Assembly: GCF_014207135.1 (NCBI RefSeq)
Contig: NZ_JACHCC010000004.1
Span: 62,001-126,000, forward strand
DNA length: 64,000 nucleotides
Source: Pedobacter cryoconitis
GTDB taxonomy: Bacteria; Bacteroidota; Bacteroidia; Sphingobacteriales; Sphingobacteriaceae
Direction: 5' to 3'
The position numbers and the translations under genes were made by a program. This document shows, piece after piece, positions 51,159 through 59,019 of this stretch. The first letter of the stretch is position 1. The number at the start of each line of letters is the position of its first letter. The notes below the pieces were generated by a model. It searched no databases, was not told where the DNA came from, and worked only from the letters and a program-made list of their open reading frames with translations.

Positions 51159-51725
51159 TTGCAAAACACGCTTGAAACTATAAAAAACATCTATCCTTTA
51201 AAAGAACAGCATTTAAACCTGCTTCTTCAGGAACTGTCAGTTGTTGAATTGCCCAAAAACCATTTGATTATTAAAGCTGATAAGGTAGAACGTTCTTTGT
51301 ATTTTATTGAAACAGGTGTAGCGCGTGCTTATGTTGATGGACGAGATAACCGTATCACCTTCTGGTTCGGTATGGAAGGGGATATTATTCTTTCTTACCA
51401 TAGTTATGTGAATAATAAGCCCGGTTATGAATCGATAGAACTGCTGGAAGACTGCCTGTTATACGAACTTAAAACTGAGGCGCTGGAACAATTGTATAAT
51501 ACACATACCGAACTGGCTAACTGGGGAAGAAAACTGGCCGAACTCATTCTGATCAAAACCGAAGAATCTTATATTGGCCGCTTGTTTAAGCCCGCCAAGG
51601 AACGTTATATTGATCTCCTGCAAACCGATCCACTACTTATTCAGCGAATCCCTCTGGGCCATATTGCGTCTTATTTAGGGGTTACACAAGTTACCTTAAG
51701 CAGAATCAGGGCCGAAGTCAGATAA
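51159..51725 (+). CDS. Crp/Fnr family transcriptional regulator
   Basis: A 188-residue regulator with an N-terminal cyclic-nucleotide-binding fold (about 1-120; KADKVERSLYFIETGVARAYVDG) and a C-terminal helix-turn-helix (IPLGHIASYLGVTQVTLSRIRAE). The start appears to be TTG at 51159. It is 73 bp upstream of the SMR exporter gene and may control it. Confidence 0.9.
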   Translation: MQNTLETIKNIYPLKEQHLNLLLQELSVVELPKNHLIIKADKVERSLYFIETGVARAYVDGRDNRITFWFGMEGDIILSYHSYVNNKPGYESIELLEDCLLYELKTEALEQLYNTHTELANWGRKLAELILIKTEESYIGRLFKPAKERYIDLLQTDPLLIQRIPLGHIASYLGVTQVTLSRIRAEVR

Positions 51726-51773
51726 CAATTTCATTTTTTAACATTTGTAAAAAGACGCCCCGGTCACAAGCCG

Positions 51774-51781
51774 TACTTTTG
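51774..51781 (+). promoter_or_regulatory. TAnnTTTG -7 box for the SMR exporter
   Basis: TACTTTTG, 17 bp before the ATG at 51799, suggesting transcription independent of the Crp-like gene. Confidence 0.5.
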
Positions 51782-51798
51782 TCTCAAATTAATAAATT

Positions 51799-52125
51799 AT
51801 GAACTGGATCATTTTGATTATCGCGGGATTATTTGAAGTTGGCTTTACAACCAGCCTTAAACTTTCCAATAACTTTACCAACCTCAAATGGAGTGTTGCC
51901 TTTTTTATTTGTATCACTTTAAGCTTTTTATTTCTGAATAAAGCCACCCAGTCTTTACCTATGGGTACTGCTTACGCCGTATGGACAGGTATAGGAGCGG
52001 TAGGAACAGTTATTATAGGAATCCTCTATTTTGATGAGCCAGCCAACTTCTGGCGTATCTTTTTCATTGCAACGCTGATTGGTTCTATTCTGGGCTTAAA
52101 GTTCTTTGCCGGAGGCAGTCACTAA
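51799..52125 (+). CDS. sugE: SMR family exporter, SugE/Gdx-like
   Basis: A 108-residue protein with four membrane helices. The essential Glu is in helix one (FEVGFTTSLKLS), and MGTAYAVWTGIGAVGTVIIG in helix three is the signature of the SMR group. The SugE/Gdx subclass exports guanidinium and small quaternary cations. The subclass is judged by eye; EmrE-like polyaromatic exporters are the alternative. Confidence 0.88.
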   Translation: MNWIILIIAGLFEVGFTTSLKLSNNFTNLKWSVAFFICITLSFLFLNKATQSLPMGTAYAVWTGIGAVGTVIIGILYFDEPANFWRIFFIATLIGSILGLKFFAGGSH

Positions 52126-52140
52126 TTATTTTAAAATTGC

Positions 52141-52167
52141 TGTAACCTATTCCTGCAGGCAGGCGTC
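52141..52167 (+). promoter_or_regulatory. Candidate ECF-type promoter of the second sigma gene
   Basis: TGTAAC (52141-52146) and CGTC (52164-52167) are separated by 17 bases, a classical ECF promoter layout (AAC at -35, CGTC at -10). The transcript would begin only a few bases before the ATG at 52178. The match is by eye and suggests autoregulation. Confidence 0.5.
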
Positions 52168-52177
52168 CTAGCTACAG

Positions 52178-52759
52178 ATGCAGCAGCAAGAAACAGATTT
52201 AGCTTTAATTACGGCAGTACTGGAAGGCAATACCGCGGTTTATACCGAACTGGTAAAGCGTCATCAGCGCTTTGTCTTTACTTTAGCTTTACGTTTCACT
52301 AAAAACAGGGAAGATGCTGAGGAAGTCGCACAGGATTGTTTTGTGAAAGCCTATCGTGCTTTAGGCACATTCAGGCAGACTTCTAAATTCTCGACCTGGT
52401 TGTATACCATAACTTATACAACGGCGATGACTCATCTAAGGAAGAAAAAGCTGGCTACCTTATCTTTAGATGAAGACGAAAGCCCGATCCAGCCCGAAAA
52501 CCATATTTCCAGTTATACTGCTGAGTCTATAGAAAAGAAATCAGGTCATGTGTATTTAAATCAGGCAATTTCACTTTTGTCACCTGATGATGCTATGATT
52601 ATTACGTTATTCTATAAAGGAGAACAGAGTCTGGAAGAAATGGCCGGAGTTTTAAGTATAGAGGCAAAAACCATTAAAGTAAAACTCCATCGGGCAAGAG
52701 CCAGGTTAAAAGAAAAACTGCAATATTTGTTAAAGGATGAAGTTAAAGAATTGATATGA
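52178..52759 (+). CDS. ECF-type RNA polymerase sigma factor
   Basis: A 193-residue sigma-70 family factor. Region 2 is at about 20-90 (FTKNREDAEEVAQDCFVKAYRALGTF, then FSTWLYTITYTTAMTHLRKKK) and region 4 at about 130-185 (LSPDDAMIITLFYKGEQSLEEMAGVL). The stop overlaps the membrane partner gene by 4 bp. A TGTAAC/CGTC promoter candidate precedes it. Confidence 0.95.
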   Translation: MQQQETDLALITAVLEGNTAVYTELVKRHQRFVFTLALRFTKNREDAEEVAQDCFVKAYRALGTFRQTSKFSTWLYTITYTTAMTHLRKKKLATLSLDEDESPIQPENHISSYTAESIEKKSGHVYLNQAISLLSPDDAMIITLFYKGEQSLEEMAGVLSIEAKTIKVKLHRARARLKEKLQYLLKDEVKELI

Positions 52760-53223
52760 TGAGTATAGAGGAACAAATTTGGGATTATATTGACGGGAAC
52801 CTTGATTCTGGTCAGAAAGCCGCTATCGGGCATAAAATAGCTACGGATGCGACATATCAGTCAGTTTATCAGGAACTGTTTGCGGTTCATCAGCAAATGG
52901 AAACGATAGAGCTGGAAGAACCCTCCATGTCTTTTACCAGAAATGTCATGGAACAGGTGAAACTGGAAATACAACCCGTTTCCTTAAAAACAAAGATAGA
53001 CCATAAGATTATCCTGGGCATTGCCTCGTTCTTTATCCTGGCATTGGTTTCTGTTCTGGTTTATGCGGTTTCTAATGTTCAGTTTACAGTCGCTAAATGG
53101 ACCCTGCCCACATTAAATATAGAACCTTTCATTACCCCTTTTTCAATCAGAATATTTCTATTTATAGATCTCCTGATAGGCCTCATTTGTATAGATAGCA
53201 TATTCAGAAAAAAACGGGCATAA
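52756..53223 (+). CDS. Membrane protein, probable anti-sigma factor
   Basis: A 155-residue protein with a short cytoplasmic helical N-terminus (about 75 residues, DYIDGNLDSGQK) and two membrane segments, near 80-105 and 130-150 (IILGIASFFILALVSVLVYAV). No zinc-binding HCC motif is seen. Its start overlaps the sigma stop by 4 bp, which is the usual arrangement for a sigma/anti-sigma pair. The role is inferred from position. Confidence 0.78.
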   Translation: MMSIEEQIWDYIDGNLDSGQKAAIGHKIATDATYQSVYQELFAVHQQMETIELEEPSMSFTRNVMEQVKLEIQPVSLKTKIDHKIILGIASFFILALVSVLVYAVSNVQFTVAKWTLPTLNIEPFITPFSIRIFLFIDLLIGLICIDSIFRKKRA

Positions 53224-53257
53224 AAAAGAGGGAGACTAATAAGTCTCCCTCTTTTTT
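53222..53257. terminator. Bidirectional terminator between the sigma operon and DUF2911 gene
   Basis: A perfect 16-bp stem (53222-53237 with 53242-53257; core AGAGGGAGACT) and a 4-base loop, with A/T runs on both sides. The left arm overlaps the stop codon of the anti-sigma gene. Confidence 0.9.
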
Positions 53258-53281
53258 ATAATCCAATTTACAGCGTAAATA

Positions 53282-53842
53282 TTATTTTATCGTTACCGGA
53301 ACTTCAACCGAAGTTTTGTCCCATGCAATAATTAAGTTAGCTCCGGATGCATTTGGTGTAAAAGTAATCGCCAGGGCTTCTACAACAGATGACAAAGGTT
53401 TAACTGGTACAGTTACCCGTACTACGTCTTTACTCTGGTCATAGGTATAAGCTCCCCAACGGTCAGTCTGTTTATTGATAATCACAGTCCAGCTATCTTT
53501 TTCCGGGATCGCAAATAAACTGTAGGTACCGGCAGGAATTTCCTGTTTTCCGATAGTTACCGGTTTAAAAAACCTGATCTCTGTACTTTCATTTGCTCCT
53601 GCTCTCCATACCTGCCCGAAAGGCTCCAGTTTACCAAAGATCTCACGTCCTTTAAGGGAAGGTCTTGAATAAACGACTTTAATCAGCGGAGAAGAGTTAT
53701 CCCCCTTTTTTACCTTGGCTGCATTAACAGGATAATAAGAAATATCCGCAGGGCTGGTATCCAAAGCCGGGAATTTAACTTCCTGGGCCTGAACGGCAAA
53801 GGCAAATAATGCCATTACAATTAACAGATTGAGCTTTTTCAT
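53282..53842 (-). CDS. DUF2911 family exported protein
   Basis: A 186-residue periplasmic protein with signal peptide MKKLNLLIVMALFAFAVQA. The DUF2911 blocks VVYSRPSLKGREIFGKLEPFGQVWRAGANE and IPAGTYSLFAIP are clear. Members are common in Bacteroidota and have no established function. It converges on the second sigma operon at a strong terminator and lies 14 bp after the small membrane protein gene. Confidence 0.9.
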   Translation of the reverse strand: MKKLNLLIVMALFAFAVQAQEVKFPALDTSPADISYYPVNAAKVKKGDNSSPLIKVVYSRPSLKGREIFGKLEPFGQVWRAGANESTEIRFFKPVTIGKQEIPAGTYSLFAIPEKDSWTVIINKQTDRWGAYTYDQSKDVVRVTVPVKPLSSVVEALAITFTPNASGANLIIAWDKTSVEVPVTIK

Positions 53843-53856
53843 ATATAATGAAATTA

Positions 53857-54039
53857 TTAGTATTTACGTCCTTTGACAACAGAGTTAACAAAAACAGCGC
53901 CTGTAATCAGTCCCAGGACTCCACCAAATAGTGACCATAAGAAACTACCTGAGATCACTGCTGCTGTTGCAATTCCACATACAAGGCCTAAAACGCCATA
54001 AACCCAATCAAAACTTTTCTTGTTTTCTACTTTAGTCAT
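53857..54039 (-). CDS. Small two-span membrane protein
   Basis: A 60-residue protein with a short polar N-terminus (MTKVENKKSFDW) and two glycine-rich hydrophobic segments (about 15-30 and 34-52). I do not recognise a family. A TACCTTTG promoter box lies 19 bp upstream on the minus strand, which supports expression; it probably cotranscribes with the DUF2911 gene. Confidence 0.7.
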   Translation of the reverse strand: MTKVENKKSFDWVYGVLGLVCGIATAAVISGSFLWSLFGGVLGLITGAVFVNSVVKGRKY

Positions 54040-54058
54040 GTTAAAAAAATTGATGAAC

Positions 54059-54066
54059 CAAAGGTA
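54059..54066 (-). promoter_or_regulatory. TAnnTTTG -7 box for the small membrane protein
   Basis: TACCTTTG on the minus strand, 19 bp before the ATG at 54039. Confidence 0.55.
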
Positions 54067-54169
54067 TTGATTTATTTTAAAATAGAAAGGATTCAGCCTT
54101 TTATCAAAAATAATGTACTCTTCTTATTGTCAGAAATGTGTAAATTGTGATTAAAATCATTATTTCTTT

Positions 54170-54201
54170 TCAAAATCAATCAATCGATTGATTAATTTTG
54201 A
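54170..54201 (+). promoter_or_regulatory. TetR operator palindrome over the efflux operon promoter
   Basis: A 32-bp palindrome of two 16-bp arms with a single mismatched pair, perfect over the central 16 bp AATCAATCGATTGATT (54178-54193). The -7 box TAATTTTG (54193-54200) lies in its right half, 16 bp before the tetR ATG. Binding here would block the promoter, so autorepression of the whole efflux operon is likely. Confidence 0.75.
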
Positions 54202-54216
54202 CCCATCAAATCAAAA

Positions 54217-54837
54217 ATGGAAAAGCCAGATAAAAGAAATAGCATTTTAATCGCTGCCCAGGAACTATTTTCTGAGCTGGGATATGAAGGTACTTCTACC
54301 CGCCTGATTGCAAGGGAATCAGGTGCTAATATGTCTATGATCAATTATTACTTCGGGTCGAAAGAAGGTGTCTTCCTGGAAGTAATCAACGAGAGAATTA
54401 CAGGTTTCAAAGCACAGTTAATTAGTATCAATGAGGATAATATTCAGCCATTGGAAAAATTAATTAAAGTAATTGAAGGATATACCAGACGTATTCTCTC
54501 TGACATCCCCTTTCATAAGATGATGCACAGGGAGCTTTCGTTAGCACAGCGCCCGGAAATGTGTTTCAAATTAAAAGACGCGATGTCAGGAAATATGCAG
54601 CTGATTGAAACCATCATCCTCGATGGGATTGCATCCGGTGCATTTAAACCTGTTGACATCCGAATGCTGATCGCCACTATTATGGGGACAATCAGCAGTG
54701 TTGCCACTATGCCTTCTAAAATAACTGAAGGATCTATTTTAGACATTACCATTCCAAAAGACAAAGAGATTTTAACCGACCGCCTCATCACACATCTGAA
54801 AGATCTGGTCACCACCTATTTAACACCCCAAAAATGA
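54217..54837 (+). CDS. TetR/AcrR family repressor of the efflux operon
   Basis: A 206-residue regulator. The N-terminal helix-turn-helix is typical (ILIAAQELFSELGYEGTSTRLIARESGANMSMINYYFGSKEGVFLEV, residues about 8-55), followed by a helical ligand-binding domain of unknown ligand. It is the first gene of a four-gene operon and overlaps tolC by 4 bp. Confidence 0.94.
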   Translation: MEKPDKRNSILIAAQELFSELGYEGTSTRLIARESGANMSMINYYFGSKEGVFLEVINERITGFKAQLISINEDNIQPLEKLIKVIEGYTRRILSDIPFHKMMHRELSLAQRPEMCFKLKDAMSGNMQLIETIILDGIASGAFKPVDIRMLIATIMGTISSVATMPSKITEGSILDITIPKDKEILTDRLITHLKDLVTTYLTPQK

Positions 54838-56150
54838 TACACAAAACAATTAAAATGAGTTGCTTCGCTCTCCTGCTGCCAGGCATGCTCTATGCACAGA
54901 ACATCAAAAAACTGACGTTGCAGGAGGCGATTCAGTTAGGGATAGAAAACAGCAAGAACTTAAAGCTTTCTCAGAATAAAATTGACGAGGCGATGGCTAA
55001 GCTGGATGTCACTAAAGACAACGCTCTCCCAACCGCCAAAGCAAGTGTGATGTACAATCATGCTGAAATTCCGGCTAACCAATTGGTTTTAGACGGTGGC
55101 AGTCCTATTTTCCTTCCTAAACGTGCTGATGCCTTTGTAGGTACCGCATCGGTACAACAGCTGGTTTATGGTGGTGGCAAGATGAGGTATGCAAGACAGA
55201 GCACTAAATTACTCGCTGATGTTGCCCGTCTGGATGCAGATAAAAACCAGGAAGAAGTAACGTATGCAGTTATCGACACTTATTATTCATTATATAAAGT
55301 GGCCCAGAGTAAAAAGGTTGTTGCGCAAAATTTAGCCGCTGTAGCCAGTCAGCTAAAACAATCTCAACGCTTTTTTGAACAGGGGATTGTGACGAAAAAT
55401 GATGTACTGAGATTCCAGCTTCAACAGGCAAATATCACCCTGACTGACCTGGATATCGAAAGCAATCGTAAGATCATCAATTACAATCTTGATATCCTTT
55501 TAGGCTTACCTGAAGATACTGAAATTGATATCACTGATCCGTCAACCGGTCAGAAAGAGGTAGCCTCATTGAATACTTATATTGATCAGGCTTTAGCTTC
55601 CCGTCAGGAATTAAGAGAACTTGACCTCCGTAATCAAGTTGCCGAAATAGACATTAAAACGGTTAAAGCGAATGCTACGCCAACATTTGGTATAGGTGCA
55701 GATGTATATTACATCAACCCTAACGGAAGTTTGCTTCCTAAGTCTCATGACTATATCCTGCCTATGACTGCAAGCGCGACCCTTTCATGGAACATCGGCA
55801 CATTATGGACCAATAAACATAAGATAACCGAGGCAAGAGTTCAGCAGAAGAGTATTGTTCTCCAGAAAGATATTCAGTCAGATAATGTGAAAACTGAGAT
55901 TAACAAAAATTACCAGACTTACATTGTAGCCAAAAACAAAATTAAGGTACTGGAAACCTCTATCGACCAGGCTACTGAAAACGACAGGTTACTCGAATCA
56001 AAATACAAAAACAATGTAGCTTCTGCGATTGACAGAATTGATGCTGAAACGCTTTTATACCAGGCCAAAATCAATCTGGAACTGGCAAAAGCCGATGCAG
56101 GCCTCGCCTACTATACTTTATTAAAATCAACAGGAAAAATTTCTCAATAA
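54834..56150 (+). CDS. TolC family outer membrane efflux protein
   Basis: A 438-residue outer membrane channel with a signal peptide (residues 1-21, ending YAQ). The TolC pattern is two repeated helical hairpins; LTLQEAIQLGIENSKNLKLSQ at the mature N-terminus is a typical start and Q-rich coiled-coil segments follow. It overlaps the tetR stop by 4 bp. It is the outer part of the tripartite exporter built with the HlyD and MFS proteins. Confidence 0.94.
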   Translation: MIHKTIKMSCFALLLPGMLYAQNIKKLTLQEAIQLGIENSKNLKLSQNKIDEAMAKLDVTKDNALPTAKASVMYNHAEIPANQLVLDGGSPIFLPKRADAFVGTASVQQLVYGGGKMRYARQSTKLLADVARLDADKNQEEVTYAVIDTYYSLYKVAQSKKVVAQNLAAVASQLKQSQRFFEQGIVTKNDVLRFQLQQANITLTDLDIESNRKIINYNLDILLGLPEDTEIDITDPSTGQKEVASLNTYIDQALASRQELRELDLRNQVAEIDIKTVKANATPTFGIGADVYYINPNGSLLPKSHDYILPMTASATLSWNIGTLWTNKHKITEARVQQKSIVLQKDIQSDNVKTEINKNYQTYIVAKNKIKVLETSIDQATENDRLLESKYKNNVASAIDRIDAETLLYQAKINLELAKADAGLAYYTLLKSTGKISQ

Positions 56151-56169
56151 TATCATAATCCATCTAGTA

Positions 56170-57234
56170 ATGACAACAGAATCGACAACGGAACCGACAA
56201 TCGAAACTAAAAAGAAAAGTAAAATTGTCCCTATAATATTAGCCGTGCTGATAGTTATAGGCGCCATCTTTGGCGTAAAAGAATATATGTATTACCGTAA
56301 CCATGTAGATACCGATGATGCACAGATTGATGGAGATATCAGTCCGGTAGTTGCACGTGTTGGTGGTTATGTAAATGAGATCAAATTTGAAGAAAACACA
56401 AAAGTAACTGAAGGCCAGACGCTGGTTACTTTAGATGACAGAGACTTTAAAGTGAAACTGGAACAAGCTATGGCGGGCCAGAAAGGTGCGGATGCTGGCG
56501 TTGGCGTTTCTGAATCACAAATCATTGCAACTTCTGCCAACACAGGAACAGCTAAAGCAAATATTGAATCTGCAAAAGTAAAATTATGGCAGGCACAGAA
56601 AGACTTTGACCGTTATGCTAACCTGATTAAAGACGGATCTATTACACAACAACAGTTTGACCAGGCTAAAGCGACAAGAGATGTTGCACAGGCAGCTTAC
56701 AACGCAGCTCAGGATCAATATACTGTTGCCCTGAAACAAATCGGCACAACGAAATCGCAGCTTGCAGTAAGCAGCAACAGTGTATCACAACATCAGTCGG
56801 ATGTTGACTTCGCTAAACTGCAGTTATCTTATACAGACATCAAAGCACCTGCAACTGGTATCGTTTCTAAGAAAAGTATACAAAAAGGACAGTTAATCCA
56901 GGCAGGACAGTCTTTATTCTCTATTGTGAATGAAAACAGCCTTTATGTAACTGCAAACTTTAAAGAAACACAATTAGAAGATATCCGTGCTGGTTTAAAA
57001 GTTGAGGTTGAAGTGGATGCTTTCCCTGACCAGAAAATTGCAGGTGAAGTTTATAACTTCTCTCCCGTAACTGGTGCTAAAGGTTCATTACTGCCTCCTG
57101 ACAATGCTACAGGTAACTTCGTTAAAGTTGTTCAGCGCGTACCTGTTAAAATCAAACTTAAAGCCTCAAAAGAAATGTTGGATAAACTACGTCCGGGTAT
57201 GAGTGTGAAAGTTTCTGTAACTACAAAAGATTAA
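56170..57234 (+). CDS. HlyD/EmrA family periplasmic adaptor
   Basis: A 354-residue membrane-fusion protein. One membrane segment is near residues 16-38 (IVPIILAVLIVIGAIFGV), followed by the biotinyl-lipoyl-like start DTDDAQIDGDISPVVARVGGYV, a long coiled coil (about 95-200) and the second lipoyl half (YTDIKAPATGIVSKKSIQKGQLIQ). This is the EmrA pattern. It is 19 bp after tolC and 5 bp before the MFS gene. Confidence 0.94.
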   Translation: MTTESTTEPTIETKKKSKIVPIILAVLIVIGAIFGVKEYMYYRNHVDTDDAQIDGDISPVVARVGGYVNEIKFEENTKVTEGQTLVTLDDRDFKVKLEQAMAGQKGADAGVGVSESQIIATSANTGTAKANIESAKVKLWQAQKDFDRYANLIKDGSITQQQFDQAKATRDVAQAAYNAAQDQYTVALKQIGTTKSQLAVSSNSVSQHQSDVDFAKLQLSYTDIKAPATGIVSKKSIQKGQLIQAGQSLFSIVNENSLYVTANFKETQLEDIRAGLKVEVEVDAFPDQKIAGEVYNFSPVTGAKGSLLPPDNATGNFVKVVQRVPVKIKLKASKEMLDKLRPGMSVKVSVTTKD

Positions 57235-57239
57235 AAAAA

Positions 57240-58787
57240 ATGGCCGAGCATGGTTTTAAAAAATGGATAATCACGTTCACAGTGATCACAGCTTCTCTAC
57301 TGGAGCTGATTGATACCACTATTGTGAACGTGGCTTTACCACAAATTCAGGGTAACCTGGGTGCAACCCTCGAGGATGTAGCCTGGTTATCAACCGGATA
57401 TGCCGTTGCGAATGTAATTGTCCTGCCCATGTCGGGCTGGCTGGGCAGCCGTTTCGGGCGTAAAAATTATTTTCTTACTTCCATCATTGTCTTTACAATA
57501 GCCTCTTTTCTCTGCGGTAACGCAACTTCATTAGGTGAACTGGTCATGTTCCGTATTTTACAAGGGATAGCAGGTGGTGGATTAATCTCTACTGCACAGG
57601 CAATTCTGATAGAAACCTGGCCCCGTGAAGATATTGGTATAGCCACCGCTTTATTTGGATTAGGTGCCGTAGTAGGCCCGACTGTGGGTCCTACTATCGG
57701 GGGGTATATTCTGGATATCAGTTCATGGCCATGGATATTTTATGTAAACATTCCGGTCGGAATTCTCGCCGCGTACTGTACTATAACGTACATTCGAAAG
57801 ACGCCGAGGGACGGGCAGGGTCTACCTGTCGACTGGTGGGGTATTGCATTACTGGCGATTGCTGTAGGAAGTTTACAGACAGTACTGGAAAAAGGAGAAA
57901 GCGAAGACTGGTTCGCAACAGGATATATCACGTTCTTAGCGGTAGCTTCTGTAATTGGTCTGCTGCTGTTTATCTGGCGTGAAATGTCTACAGACCACCC
58001 GATTGTAAACTTCAAGATTATGCGTCACAGAAGTTTCTCTATCGGGATGTTCACTTCATTTATCCTTGGTTTCGGATTATATGGATCTGTATTCGTATTC
58101 CCTGTATTCTGTCAGAATTTACTGGGCTTCTCTCCTCTTCAAACCGGAGAGCTGTTGTTCCCGGGCGGGATCTGTACCATTCTGATGATGCCATTTATTG
58201 GTATATTCCTCAAAAAAGGAATCCCTGCACAGTTTATGGCCACAATCGGTATGTTCCTGTTCTTTGTGTTCTGTAATATGTTAAGTAAATCAACCCTTTC
58301 TTCGGGAACCGGAGATTTCTTCCTGCCTCTGGTCATCAGGGGTATTGGTATGGCCCTGTTGTTTGTTCCGTTAACAACACTGGCTATTCAGGATCTGAAA
58401 GGTGCAGAAGTAGGGCAAGGTTCAGGATTAAACAACATGATGAGACAACTGGGCGGGTCATTTGGTATTGCGGCTTTAACAACCATGATCCATACCCGTC
58501 AGGGCTTCCACAGAAGTAATTTACTGGCTAATGTCAATGAATATAACCCGGCATTTACAGACAGACTGAATGCTTTTATCAGGAATTTCATGTCCAAAGG
58601 GTATAGTTTACTTGACGCTAAGACAATGGCAATGAAAGCTATTGATGGTACTGTAACCAAGCAAGCGCTGTTATTAACTTATAGCGATGCTTACTGGTTA
58701 GTTGGTCTGGTTCTGTTATGTTCTATTCCGCTTCTTTACCTGCAAAAATTCAAAAAGAACGTGAATGTACCGGTGGATGTTCACTAA
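57240..58787 (+). CDS. DHA2 family MFS drug transporter, EmrB-like
   Basis: A 515-residue, probably 14-helix proton-driven drug exporter. ELIDTTIVNVALPQIQGNLG is the DHA2 helix-1 motif (D in TTIVNVALP), SGWLGSRFGRK is motif A, and GLGAVVGPTVGPTIGGYI is motif C. With the adaptor and TolC it forms an EmrAB-TolC-type complex across both membranes. It ends at a strong terminator. Confidence 0.95.
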   Translation: MAEHGFKKWIITFTVITASLLELIDTTIVNVALPQIQGNLGATLEDVAWLSTGYAVANVIVLPMSGWLGSRFGRKNYFLTSIIVFTIASFLCGNATSLGELVMFRILQGIAGGGLISTAQAILIETWPREDIGIATALFGLGAVVGPTVGPTIGGYILDISSWPWIFYVNIPVGILAAYCTITYIRKTPRDGQGLPVDWWGIALLAIAVGSLQTVLEKGESEDWFATGYITFLAVASVIGLLLFIWREMSTDHPIVNFKIMRHRSFSIGMFTSFILGFGLYGSVFVFPVFCQNLLGFSPLQTGELLFPGGICTILMMPFIGIFLKKGIPAQFMATIGMFLFFVFCNMLSKSTLSSGTGDFFLPLVIRGIGMALLFVPLTTLAIQDLKGAEVGQGSGLNNMMRQLGGSFGIAALTTMIHTRQGFHRSNLLANVNEYNPAFTDRLNAFIRNFMSKGYSLLDAKTMAMKAIDGTVTKQALLLTYSDAYWLVGLVLLCSIPLLYLQKFKKNVNVPVDVH

Positions 58788-58803
58788 AAATTACTGTAAA
58801 ACA

Positions 58804-58835
58804 AAAACAGGCTGTCCTCCCGGGCAGCCTGTTTT
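58804..58835 (+). terminator. Terminator after the efflux operon
   Basis: AAAACAGGCTG (58804-58814) pairs perfectly with CAGCCTGTTTT (58825-58835); further pairing of the inner bases extends the stem to about 14 bp. A T-rich tail follows. Confidence 0.85.
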
Positions 58836-59019
58836 GTTTACAAAAAAGACAATGTCGCTACACACAACAAATGCTTATACTTTTAAAAGAGTTAAAAAAC
58901 CTTAATGAAAGCAATTTATAGTTATTTGTTATTAAATGCAAAATAAATTTATTAACATTATTGTATAGCTCTTCCCGTCATTTTTCCGTAGCTTAAGCTC
59001 GAAAAAAGCCCCCTTTGAT

